A stretch of 56,651 nt of DNA from JAWOJB01 sp046484325 (lineage in GTDB: Bacteria > Actinomycetota > Acidimicrobiia > Spongiisociales > ZC4RG35): the NCBI GenBank assembly GCA_046484325.1, contig JAWOJB010000055.1, forward strand, positions 1-56,651, in the 5' to 3' direction. Each line of letters opens with the position of its first letter. The first letter of the stretch is position 1. The notes below the pieces were generated by a model. It was not told the DNA's origin and searched no databases. It worked only from the letters and a program-made list of their open reading frames with translations. Both the position numbers and the translations under genes were made by a program. Below, piece by piece: positions 18,428-26,735 of the stretch.

Positions 18428-19059
18428 GAGGCCCGGTGGCGGTCCTGGTGGCGGGTGCCGTCCTGCTCGGGGCGTGCTCTCCGACCACCACCACCGCCGC
18501 CCTCGGCGATGCCCTTCCCCTGGGATCCGACGGCTGGTACGGGATCGGCCTCGAGCAGCCGATGGCGATGCCCGACCTCGTCCTCACCGACGCTACCGGC
18601 CGGCCGTACGATCTGCGGGCCGAGACCGCCGGGCGCCCGGCGCTCCTCTTCTTCGGCTATGCCTCGTGCCCCGACATCTGCCCCGTGCACCTCTCGGTGA
18701 TCGCCCAGGCGATGGATCAGGCCCGGATCTCGACCGAGCAGCTCTCGGTGGTGTTCGTCTCGGCCGACCCGGCCCGGGACACCCCCGAGCTGATGGGCGA
18801 GTACCTGGCGGCGTTCGATCCCGGGTTCGTGGGGCTCACCGGCGACCTCGACGCCGTGAAGTCGGCGATCCGCTCGTTGGGCCTCCCCGAGCCGACGTAC
18901 GGTGAGCCCGACGAGCGGGGCTTCTATCTCGTCGGCCATCCGGCCGCCGTGGTGGCGTTCGATGACGCCGGGCAGGCGAGGCGCCTCTACCCGTTCGGGA
19001 CCCGGCGCGCCCAGTGGGTGCACGACCTGCCGCTGCTGCTTCGGGGGGAGTCCCGATGA
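18424..19059 (+). CDS. SCO1/SenC-family cytochrome oxidase assembly lipoprotein
   Basis: 211 residues. A lipoprotein-type signal ends VLLGACSPTT. The thioredoxin fold carries the copper/redox motif CPDICPVHL (C-x3-C) and the later histidine in FYLVGHPAAVV, with FVSADPARDTPELM between, all typical of SCO proteins. They insert or reduce CuA in cytochrome c oxidase outside the membrane. Translationally coupled to PCuAC upstream and CtaG downstream through four-base overlaps, so the three form one assembly operon. Confidence 0.9.
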   Translation: MRGPVAVLVAGAVLLGACSPTTTTAALGDALPLGSDGWYGIGLEQPMAMPDLVLTDATGRPYDLRAETAGRPALLFFGYASCPDICPVHLSVIAQAMDQARISTEQLSVVFVSADPARDTPELMGEYLAAFDPGFVGLTGDLDAVKSAIRSLGLPEPTYGEPDERGFYLVGHPAAVVAFDDAGQARRLYPFGTRRAQWVHDLPLLLRGESR

Positions 19060-19937
19060 ACGTGAGCTGGTGGTGCTCGGGTGGCAGTGGTCAGCCGTGG
19101 GAGTGGCGATACACCCCGTTCGTCGGCGTGTGGCTGTTGCTGGGGACGCTCGCCGCCCTCTACGTCCTCGCCCACCGGATCGAGGTGGGGGGCCGGTCCC
19201 ACGCCCTCGACCGCCGCCGGACCACCTATCTCGTGCTCGGCCTGCTCACGCTGGCTGTCGCCAGCGAGTGGCCGCTCGGCCAGCTCGGAGCCGGGTACTC
19301 GGCGACGGTGGCGATGCTGAGGGTGATCCTCTACTCGATGGTGGCGGCCCCGTTGCTGCTGTCCTCGATCCCGCCCTGGCTGCTCCGTCATCTCATCCGC
19401 CCCAAGCCGGTCTTCGTCGTGGCGAAGGCGCTCACCCGCTGGCCGGTCGCCTTCCTCGTGTTCAACGCCACCGTCGTGATCGTCAACACACCCCTCGCCG
19501 TGGACACCTTCAAAGTCACCCAGCTGGGATCGTTCACGCTCGACATCGCCCTTCTGCTCGCCTCGCTCGTGCTGTGGTACCCGGTGTTCGGCCAGCTCGA
19601 GGAGCTGCCGCGATTGGGGGATCCCGCTCGGGCGGCCTACGTCCTCGCCCAGTCGATCATCCCCACCGGGCCCGCCTCCTTCCTCACCTTCTCCCGCTTC
19701 CCGTTGTTCCGGGTGTACGAGCTGGCACCGCCGTTCTTCGCAGGGTTCGACCCGCTCTCCGACCAGCAGGTGGCCGGAATCATGATGAAGGTGGTAGCGG
19801 GGTTCGGGCTCATCGCCTACGCCGCGGTGCTCTTCTTCAACTGGGTCAGGGACGAGCGGGAGGACACGACGTCCGTCTCGAGCGACGAGGTCCGAAGGGG
19901 ACTCGACGACCTCGAACGCTGGCGTGGCACGCTCTGA
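19056..19937 (+). CDS. ctaG: CtaG-family cytochrome c oxidase assembly membrane protein
   Basis: 293 residues with about seven hydrophobic segments. Recognisable pieces of the caa3-type CtaG family are the N-terminal WEWRYTPFVGVWLLLGTLAAL, LAVASEWPLGQLGAGYSATV, LRVILYSMVAAPLLLSSIPP and the QSIIPTGPASFLTFS segment. It is an integral membrane factor for oxidase copper-centre assembly. ATG 19056 overlaps the SCO stop. With PCuAC and SCO it implies aerobic respiration in the host, although oxidase structural genes are outside the window. Confidence 0.85.
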   Translation: MNVSWWCSGGSGQPWEWRYTPFVGVWLLLGTLAALYVLAHRIEVGGRSHALDRRRTTYLVLGLLTLAVASEWPLGQLGAGYSATVAMLRVILYSMVAAPLLLSSIPPWLLRHLIRPKPVFVVAKALTRWPVAFLVFNATVVIVNTPLAVDTFKVTQLGSFTLDIALLLASLVLWYPVFGQLEELPRLGDPARAAYVLAQSIIPTGPASFLTFSRFPLFRVYELAPPFFAGFDPLSDQQVAGIMMKVVAGFGLIAYAAVLFFNWVRDEREDTTSVSSDEVRRGLDDLERWRGTL

Positions 19938-19979
19938 GGACTGGTCCGCGGAGGCACGGCACGAGGAGGAAGGGTGAGG

Positions 19980-21005
19980 ATGAAGCTGGGCCTGAGCGTC
20001 GGGTACTGGTCGGCCGGACCGCCGGAAGGGGTCGAAGAGCAGATCCGGGTGGCCGAGGAGCTCGGGTTCGACTCGATGTGGACGGCGGAGGCCTACGGCT
20101 CGGACGCCTTGACGCCACTGGCGTGGTGGGGTGCCTCGACCTCGCGTCTGCGGCTGGGGACGTCGATCATGCAGATGGCGGCCCGTACGCCGGCCGCCAC
20201 CGCCATGGCTGCGATGACGATGGACCACCTGTCGGGTGGCCGGTTCGTGCTCGGGCTGGGTGCGTCGGGACCGCAGGTGGTGGAGGGGTGGTACGGGCAG
20301 CCGTACGCCAGGCCCCTCGCCCGAACCCGGGAGTACGTCGAGATCGTCCGGCGGATCATCGCCCGGGAGGAACGGGTGGTGTTCGACGGTGAGCACCACC
20401 GCCTGCCCTATCCCGGCGGCACCGGCCTCGGGAAGCCGCTGCGGTCGACGGTCCATCCGCTGCGCCCCGACCTGCCCATCTTTCTCGCGGCCGAAGGGCC
20501 CAAGAACGTGGCGCTGGCCGCCGAGATCGCAGACGGGTGGTTCCCGTTCTGGTTCTCGCCGGCGGCGGATGGTTTCTACCGGACAGCGCTGGCAGAGGGG
20601 TTCGGCCGGCCAGGGGCGCGTCACACCCCCGACGAGTTCGAGGTGGCCTGCCCGGTTCCGGTCGTGATCGACGAGGATGTCGAGCGCGCCGCCGACGTGG
20701 TGCGGCCCTTGCTGGCGCTGTACGTGGGGGGAATGGGCGCCAGGGGAGCCAACTTCCACTACGAGGTGCTGGCCAGGCTCGGATACGAGGCCGAGTGCGC
20801 CCGGGTCCAGCAGCTGTACCTCGAGGGCCGCAAGGACGAGGCAAAGGCGTCGATCCCGCTGGCCATGGTGGAGGACGTCGCCCTCGTCGGCCCGCTCGCC
20901 AAGGTGCGCGCCGAGCTCCCCAGGTGGGAAGAGACCGTCATCACGACGATGCTCGTGTCGGGGCCCCCGGCGATGCTGCGGACCGTGGCCTCGCTGGTGG
21001 GCTGA
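19980..21005 (+). CDS. LLM-class, probably F420-dependent, oxidoreductase
   Basis: About 341 residues of the bacterial luciferase-like monooxygenase fold. Typical blocks: KLGLSVGYW start, EELGFDSMWTAEAYGSDALT, RLRLGTSIMQMAARTPAATA, DHLSGGRFVLGLGASGPQVV and PIFLAAEGPKNVALAAEIAD. The close match to the F420-type actinobacterial subgroup and the presence of cofG/cofH support F420H2 as cofactor; FMN cannot be excluded. ATG 19980 fits the GGAGGA ribosome site better than GTG 19974. Substrate unknown. Confidence 0.85.
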   Translation: MKLGLSVGYWSAGPPEGVEEQIRVAEELGFDSMWTAEAYGSDALTPLAWWGASTSRLRLGTSIMQMAARTPAATAMAAMTMDHLSGGRFVLGLGASGPQVVEGWYGQPYARPLARTREYVEIVRRIIAREERVVFDGEHHRLPYPGGTGLGKPLRSTVHPLRPDLPIFLAAEGPKNVALAAEIADGWFPFWFSPAADGFYRTALAEGFGRPGARHTPDEFEVACPVPVVIDEDVERAADVVRPLLALYVGGMGARGANFHYEVLARLGYEAECARVQQLYLEGRKDEAKASIPLAMVEDVALVGPLAKVRAELPRWEETVITTMLVSGPPAMLRTVASLVG

Positions 21006-21017
21006 GGGAGACGCCGG

Positions 21018-21902
21018 TCAGGCGGTGCGCCAGGGCGGTCCGCTCAGATACTTCCATCCGGCATCGGGCAGCAACGTCAGCGCCGTGCCGCCCTCCGTCG
21101 CCAGATGCTCGACGGCGGCGTGGAGGATCGCCCCGGAGGAGGTGCCCACGAACAGACCCTCGGCGTGCATCGCCTCGGACACCATCTTCTCGGCGGTCGA
21201 GGTGTGGACCTCGTGACGGTGGGTCACGAGCGACAAGTCGGCGATCGGGGGCTGGAAGGGATCGTCTTGAGATCGCATCCCGCCGATCGGGTCGTCGACG
21301 AAGGGCTCCACCGAGTGGACCCGGAGTTCGGGCCAGGCTGGCACCAGGCCCCGGCTGTTCCCGGTGATCGTCCCACCGGTGCCGTAGGCGGCGAACAGGT
21401 GGTCCGGCGGCGCCGGCAGCGGCCAGTCGCGCAGGATCTCTCGTGAGGTGCCGAACAGGTGGGCGTAGACGTTCCACCGGTTCCCGTACTGGTAGAGCAT
21501 GTGACCTTCACCGGCCTCGACCAGCGAGCGGGCATGGGCGATGGCGTCGTTGGGGCCTCCCTCGACCTCGATGAGCCTGGCTCCGTAGGCCCGCAGGATC
21601 TGCTTGCGTTCCTCGGTGGCGGTGCGAGGGAGGCAGATCACCATCGGGTGACGGTGGATGATGGCGAGCCGGGCCAGGCCGATCCCGGTGTTGCCGGACG
21701 TTGCCTCGATCATGGGCTGCCCCGGCCGCAGCTTGCCGTCCTCGACGGCATTGCGGAACATGTACCAGGCCGCCCGGTCCTTGATCGAGCCGGTCGGGTT
21801 GTACCACTCGAGCTTGGCGAAGAGCCGCGATCCCGCCGGTGCGAGCGAGGTGAACTCGACGAGTGGGGTGTCACCGGGGCGCACACCGGAGGGAATGGCC
21901 AC
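21018..21902 (-). CDS. Cysteine synthase-family PLP enzyme
   Basis: About 294 residues of the O-acetylserine sulfhydrylase (CysK/CysM) family. PLP lysine lies in WYNPTGSIKDRAAWYM; the substrate loop is IEATSGNTGIGLA; the phosphate-binding loop is AAYGTGGTITGNSRGL; the C-terminal serine motif is FVGTSSGAILHAAVEH. These enzymes make cysteine from O-acetylserine or O-phosphoserine and sulfide. Start is uncertain: GTG 21902 follows GGGAGGG by 15 bases and is closest to the conserved PGDTPLVEF; ATG 21938 is possible. It is convergent with the LLM gene. The exact sulfur donor is not decidable. Confidence 0.85.
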   Translation of the reverse strand: MAIPSGVRPGDTPLVEFTSLAPAGSRLFAKLEWYNPTGSIKDRAAWYMFRNAVEDGKLRPGQPMIEATSGNTGIGLARLAIIHRHPMVICLPRTATEERKQILRAYGARLIEVEGGPNDAIAHARSLVEAGEGHMLYQYGNRWNVYAHLFGTSREILRDWPLPAPPDHLFAAYGTGGTITGNSRGLVPAWPELRVHSVEPFVDDPIGGMRSQDDPFQPPIADLSLVTHRHEVHTSTAEKMVSEAMHAEGLFVGTSSGAILHAAVEHLATEGGTALTLLPDAGWKYLSGPPWRTA

Positions 21903-22002
21903 GACCGCCAGGTTATTCCCTCCCGAGGATCCGACCATCGGCCCGATCCCGGATGCCGCCGGATCCGCCAGACTCGGGAGGAGCGAACCAGGAGGAGGTT
22001 TC

Positions 22003-23310
22003 ATGGCCGACAACCGCCCGGGCATCGTGAACGGGCGTCGAGTGGCCATCGTCGACGGTGTCCGCACCCCGTTCGTGAAGTCCGGAGGCGCCTTCCGCGA
22101 CCTGACCACCCTCCGGCTGTCCCAGATCGTGGTCGCCGAAGTGCTCGCCCGGAGCGGGGTCGACCCCGGACGGGTCGACCGGGTGGTGTTCGGGAGCGTG
22201 GTCCAGGACGTGTCGTCGCCGAACCTCGCCCGCGAGATCGTGCTGTCGTGTCCCTTCCCCGACACCGTGGACGCCTACTCGCTCACCCGGGCATGTGCGA
22301 CGAGCACCCAGACCTTCGTCGACGGCGCCCAGGCGATCCTGCTCGGCGAGGCCGACGTCGTGATCACCGGCGGGGCGGACTCGCTCTCCAAGCCGCCGGT
22401 GCGGTTCAGTGACGAGTTCGTCGACGTGATGCTCCGGGTGCAGGCCGCCAAGGACGTGGCCGGGCGCATCCGCGCGCTCGGCGAGTTGAGGCCGAAGGAC
22501 CTCACCCCGCGTCCCCCGGCGATCGCCGACCGCTCGACCGGGGGTTCGATGGGCGACGGGGCCGAGGCCATGGCCCGGGCCTACGGCATCGACCGGCGAG
22601 CCCAGGACGAGTTCGCGGTGCGCTCCCATCGGAGGGCGGTGGAGGCCTGGGAGAAGGGCGTGTACGCCGACGAGGTGATGGTCGTGTCGGTGCCCCCCGC
22701 CCATCGGGAGGTGGTCGAGCGTGACACCATTCCCCGCCCGGACACCAGCCTCGAGCAGCTCGCCGGTCTGAGACCGGCCTTCGACCGGCGCCACGGCACG
22801 GTGACTGCCGGGAACAGCTCGCCGCTCACCGACGGCGCCGCCGCCCTCCTGCTCATGGAGGAGCGGACCGCCGCCGAGCTCGGCTACGTCCCCAAGGCTT
22901 TTCTCCGGTCGTGGGCGTTCGCCGCCGTCGACCCCAACTGGCAGCTGCTCATCGGGCCCGCCTTTGCAACCCCCCTCGCCCTCGAGCGGGCCGGCCTCGG
23001 GCTGGACGAGATCGACGTGATCGACATCCACGAGGCCTTCTCGGCCCAGATGCTGGCGGTTCTCCACGCCTTCGGCTCGGCCGAGTTCGCTCGCGACCAC
23101 CTGGGCCGTGGCGAGCCGATCGGCGAGGTGCCAGACGAGAAGCTCAACATCTATGGGGGCTCGATCAGCCTTGGGCACCCGTTCGGGGCGACCGGGGCCC
23201 GCCAGTTGCTCACCATGGCCAACGAGCTCGTGCGGCGCGATCGCGGCACGGCTCTCATCACCCAGTGCGCCGCCGGGGGGTTGGGCGCCGCCGTCGTCTT
23301 GGAGCGCTGA
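22003..23310 (+). CDS. fadI: Acetyl-CoA C-acyltransferase (FadI/thiolase family)
   Basis: 435-residue thiolase. The nucleophilic cysteine is in SLTRACATSTQTF. The second active-site block is DIHEAFSAQ, followed by GGSISLGHPFGATGARQL (active-site His) and the C-terminal CAAGGLGAAVVL (second Cys). It cleaves 3-ketoacyl-CoA with CoA in the last step of beta-oxidation. A strong GGAGGAGG lies just before ATG 22003. It is five bases upstream of the FadJ-like gene, giving a two-subunit trifunctional-type beta-oxidation complex of FadIJ style. Confidence 0.9.
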   Translation: MADNRPGIVNGRRVAIVDGVRTPFVKSGGAFRDLTTLRLSQIVVAEVLARSGVDPGRVDRVVFGSVVQDVSSPNLAREIVLSCPFPDTVDAYSLTRACATSTQTFVDGAQAILLGEADVVITGGADSLSKPPVRFSDEFVDVMLRVQAAKDVAGRIRALGELRPKDLTPRPPAIADRSTGGSMGDGAEAMARAYGIDRRAQDEFAVRSHRRAVEAWEKGVYADEVMVVSVPPAHREVVERDTIPRPDTSLEQLAGLRPAFDRRHGTVTAGNSSPLTDGAAALLLMEERTAAELGYVPKAFLRSWAFAAVDPNWQLLIGPAFATPLALERAGLGLDEIDVIDIHEAFSAQMLAVLHAFGSAEFARDHLGRGEPIGEVPDEKLNIYGGSISLGHPFGATGARQLLTMANELVRRDRGTALITQCAAGGLGAAVVLER

Positions 23311-23314
23311 TCTC

Positions 23315-25480
23315 ATGGCCACCAGCACCGACACCCGACTCACCCACGTGACCCTCACCGTCGACGGCGGGATCGCCACGGTGGTGATGGACCGGCCCGA
23401 TGCGCCGGTGAACACCCTTGGCCCTCGGGTCTTCGACGATCTCGCTGCCGTCATCGGCCGAGTCGAGTCCGATCCCGAGATTCGCGGCGTCGTGTGGACG
23501 TCGGCGAAGGACGACTTCCTCGTCGGGGCCGACATCAAGGCGCTCGACGATGCCACGGATCCGGCGGAGGTGGCGGCTGCCTCGGAGGCGATCCAGGACC
23601 TGTTCGACCGGCTCGACGCCGTGACCGCAGAGCACGGCAAGCCCGTGGTCGCGGCGATCCGGGGAGCGGCCCTCGGGGGAGGCCTCGAGCTCGCCATGTC
23701 GTGCTCGGTGCGGATCGCCACCGACGAGTCGCGAACCCGGTTGGGGTTGCCGGAGGTGCAGCTGGGTCTGCTCCCCGCCGGGGGTGGGACCCAGCGGATG
23801 CCGAGCCTCATCGGCATCGCCCCTGCCCTCGACCTGATACTCACGGGCCGGACCGTAGGCGCCCGCCGTGCACTCGAGATCGGGCTCGTCGACGAGGTCG
23901 TCCCGCCCGAGCTCCTGCTCGACGTGGCCCGGGCAAGGGCCGCCGGGGACCCCGCCGGCTCGCGGCGTCCCGGCGGACACCGGCTGTCGCCGGCCAGGCT
24001 GCGACAGCTCGCCCTCGAGGAGAACCCGGTCGGGCGCAAGGTGCTGTTCACCCAGGCCCGCGACCGGATGATGAAGGAGACCAGGGGCAACTACCCGGCC
24101 CCACCTCGGGCCCTCGAGGCTGTTCAGATCGGCGTCGAGCAGGGCGTCGAGGCGGGTTCGGCGGCGGAGTCGCGGTTCTTCGGTGAGCTCGCTTTCACCG
24201 CCGAGTCCCGTGCTCTCAGGGCTGTCTTCTTCGCCACTCGTGAGCTCGAGAAGGAGACCTGGGTTCCCGAGGGGGTCGAGCCTCGCCCGGTGTCGCGGTT
24301 GGCGGTGCTCGGGGGCGGGCTGATGGGCGCCGGCATCGCAGCCGTCACCAGCACTCACGCCAGGGTCCCGGTGCGGGTCAAGGAGGTCGACCGCGTTGGG
24401 GTGGCGCGCGCCGTCGGCCACGTTCAGGAGATCGTCGACGGCAGGGTCGCAAAGCGGCGAATGACCGCCTTCGAGGGGGAGAAAGCCCTGCTCCGCGTGA
24501 CCGGCACCTCGGCGTGGAGGGGATTCGCCGGAGTCGACCTCGTGATCGAAGCCGTGTTCGAGGACCTCGAGATCAAGCGTTCGATCCTCCGCGAGGTGGA
24601 GGCCATCATCGGCGCCGGCGCCGTATTCGCTTCCAACACCTCGACCCTCCCGATCGGCGCGATCGCCGAGGCGTCGTCCCGCCCCGAGACCGTGGTCGGG
24701 ATGCACTACTTCTCGCCGGTGGAGCGGATGCCGCTCCTCGAGGTGATCGTCACCGACGCCACCGCCGACTGGGCCCTCGCCACGGCCGTCGCCTTCGGGA
24801 AGCGCCAGGGGAAGACCGTCATCGTCGTGAACGACGGGCCGGGCTTCTACACGAGCCGGGTGATCGCCCCGTACGGCACCGAGGCCATGTACCTCCTCGA
24901 GGAGGGGGCCTCGATCGAGGCCATCGACGAGGCGATGGTGGCCTGGGGCTTCCCGGTCGGCCCGGTCCTACTCCAGGACGAGGTGGGCATCGACGTCGCC
25001 GGGAAGGTGTCCCGGATCATGGTCGACGCGTTCGGCTCCCGGATGGCGGGCCCGGCATTCACGGCGCGGTTCGTCGACGGCGAGCGCAAGGGACGCAAGA
25101 ACCGGAAGGGCTTCTATCGGTATGACGAGGACGGCACCCGGAAGGGGGTCGACCAGGACGTCTATTCGACGCTCGGGCTGGGCCCCCGCCGCAAGATGCC
25201 ACGCGAGGAGATCCAGCGCCGGGTGTCGCTGGCTTTCGTCAACGAGGCGGCCCGCTGCCTCGAGGAGGGGATCCTCCGATCGCCCCGGGACGGGGACATG
25301 GGGGCGGTCCTCGGGCTCGGATTCCCGCCGTTCCGCGGCGGTCCCTTCCGGTACGTGGATCAGCTCGGTGCCTCCGCCGTCGTGGACATGCTGGACGAGC
25401 TCGCCACGATGCACGGTGAGCGATTCACCCCGGCGGAGATGCTCCGGGAGTCTGCGGCGAGCGGTCGCACCTTCACCTGA
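23315..25480 (+). CDS. fadJ: FadJ-like multifunctional enoyl-CoA hydratase / 3-hydroxyacyl-CoA dehydrogenase
   Basis: 721 residues in two parts. Residues ~10-200 are a crotonase domain with the oxyanion-hole segments SAKDDFLVGADIKAL and IRGAALGGGLELAMSC and the catalytic-glutamate block LGLPEVQLGLLPAGGGTQR. From ~328 follows the dehydrogenase: NAD motif LGGGLMGAGIA, IEAVFEDLEIK, SNTSTLPI, GMHYFSPVERMPLLE (catalytic His) and VNDGPGFYTSRV. The C-terminal half-domain is complete. It hydrates enoyl-CoA and oxidises the hydroxyacyl-CoA, feeding FadI encoded just upstream. Confidence 0.93.
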   Translation: MATSTDTRLTHVTLTVDGGIATVVMDRPDAPVNTLGPRVFDDLAAVIGRVESDPEIRGVVWTSAKDDFLVGADIKALDDATDPAEVAAASEAIQDLFDRLDAVTAEHGKPVVAAIRGAALGGGLELAMSCSVRIATDESRTRLGLPEVQLGLLPAGGGTQRMPSLIGIAPALDLILTGRTVGARRALEIGLVDEVVPPELLLDVARARAAGDPAGSRRPGGHRLSPARLRQLALEENPVGRKVLFTQARDRMMKETRGNYPAPPRALEAVQIGVEQGVEAGSAAESRFFGELAFTAESRALRAVFFATRELEKETWVPEGVEPRPVSRLAVLGGGLMGAGIAAVTSTHARVPVRVKEVDRVGVARAVGHVQEIVDGRVAKRRMTAFEGEKALLRVTGTSAWRGFAGVDLVIEAVFEDLEIKRSILREVEAIIGAGAVFASNTSTLPIGAIAEASSRPETVVGMHYFSPVERMPLLEVIVTDATADWALATAVAFGKRQGKTVIVVNDGPGFYTSRVIAPYGTEAMYLLEEGASIEAIDEAMVAWGFPVGPVLLQDEVGIDVAGKVSRIMVDAFGSRMAGPAFTARFVDGERKGRKNRKGFYRYDEDGTRKGVDQDVYSTLGLGPRRKMPREEIQRRVSLAFVNEAARCLEEGILRSPRDGDMGAVLGLGFPPFRGGPFRYVDQLGASAVVDMLDELATMHGERFTPAEMLRESAASGRTFT

Positions 25481-25544
25481 ACGCGATCCGGCCGGAGCCG
25501 GGCGCGGCGGCCATAATCTTGGCGGTCCCGAGCCCGGAGGCCCC

Positions 25545-26729
25545 ATGCACGAAGCCGTGATCGTCTCGACCGCCCGCACCCCGATCGGCAGGGCATACAA
25601 GGGGATCTTCAACGACACCGAGTCACCGACGCTGGCCGGCTGGGCGATCCGGGCCGCGGTGGAGCGCGCCGGCGTCGACGGCGGCGAGGTCGACGACGTC
25701 GTGATGGGTTGTGCGCTCCAGCAGGGCTCGCAGGGCCTCAACGTCGGCCGGGTGGCTGCCATCGCGGCCGGGCTCCCCACCAGCGTGGCCGGCATGACGA
25801 TCGACAGGCAGTGCTCGTCGGGGCTCATGGCGGTGGCGACCGCCTCCAAGCAGGTGATGATCGACGGGGCGCGGGTGGTCGTGGCCGGGGGATTCGACTC
25901 GATCAGCCTCGTGCAGAACGAGCACATGAACATGTACCGGGCCGCCGATCCGAGGGTGCTCGAGGTCGAGCCGGCCATGTACATGCCGATGATCGACACC
26001 GCCGAGGTCGTGGCGAGCCGCTACGGGATCGACCGCGAGGCCTGCGACGCCTACGCCCTGCAATCCCAGCAGCGGGTCGCCGCCGCCCAACAGGGTGGCC
26101 TCTTCGACGACGAGATCATCGAGGTGACCGCCGACAAGCTGGTCGTGGACCGGGTGACCGGGGAGCAATCACGGGAGACCGTCACCCTTCGACTCGACGA
26201 GGGCAACCGACCGGGAACCACCCTCGAGATCCTGGCCGAGTTGATGCCGGTCCGCGGGCACGATCACAACGTCACCGCCGGTAACGCATCGCAGCTCTCC
26301 GACGGAGCCGCCGCACTGGTCGTGATGCGCGACGACGAGGCCGAGCGTCGGGGGCTCGAACCGCTCGGCTACTACCGGGGCATGGCGGTGGCCGGCACGG
26401 ATCCCGACGAGATGGGGATCGGGCCCGTGTTCGCCGTCCCGAAACTGCTCGAGCGGGCCGGGCTCGACATCGACGACATCGACCTGTGGGAGCTCAACGA
26501 GGCCTTCGCCGTGCAGACCGTCTACTGCCGTGATCACCTGGGGATCGACGACGAGATCTACAACGTCAACGGCGGGGCGATCTCCATCGGCCATCCGTAC
26601 GGCATGAGCGGGGCGCGGATGGTTGGCCACATCCTGCTGGAGGGACGGCGCCGGGGATCCCGGTACGTCGTGGTCACGATGTGCGTCGGCGGAGGAATGG
26701 GCGCGGCCGGTCTCTTCGAGCTGCCCTGA
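25545..26729 (+). CDS. Acetyl-CoA acetyltransferase / thiolase
   Basis: 394-residue thiolase. The start EAVIVSTARTPIGRAYKG is typical; the nucleophilic cysteine is in MTIDRQCSSGLMA; ELNEAFAVQ, GGAISIGHPYGMSGARM and MCVGGGMGAAGLFE complete the active site. It differs from the 22003 thiolase and is of the FadA/acetyl-CoA acetyltransferase type. It follows fadJ on the same strand by 64 bases. A role in beta-oxidation or in acetoacetyl-CoA metabolism fits; the chain-length preference cannot be read from sequence. Confidence 0.9.
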   Translation: MHEAVIVSTARTPIGRAYKGIFNDTESPTLAGWAIRAAVERAGVDGGEVDDVVMGCALQQGSQGLNVGRVAAIAAGLPTSVAGMTIDRQCSSGLMAVATASKQVMIDGARVVVAGGFDSISLVQNEHMNMYRAADPRVLEVEPAMYMPMIDTAEVVASRYGIDREACDAYALQSQQRVAAAQQGGLFDDEIIEVTADKLVVDRVTGEQSRETVTLRLDEGNRPGTTLEILAELMPVRGHDHNVTAGNASQLSDGAAALVVMRDDEAERRGLEPLGYYRGMAVAGTDPDEMGIGPVFAVPKLLERAGLDIDDIDLWELNEAFAVQTVYCRDHLGIDDEIYNVNGGAISIGHPYGMSGARMVGHILLEGRRRGSRYVVVTMCVGGGMGAAGLFELP

Positions 26730-26735
26730 GCGGAC

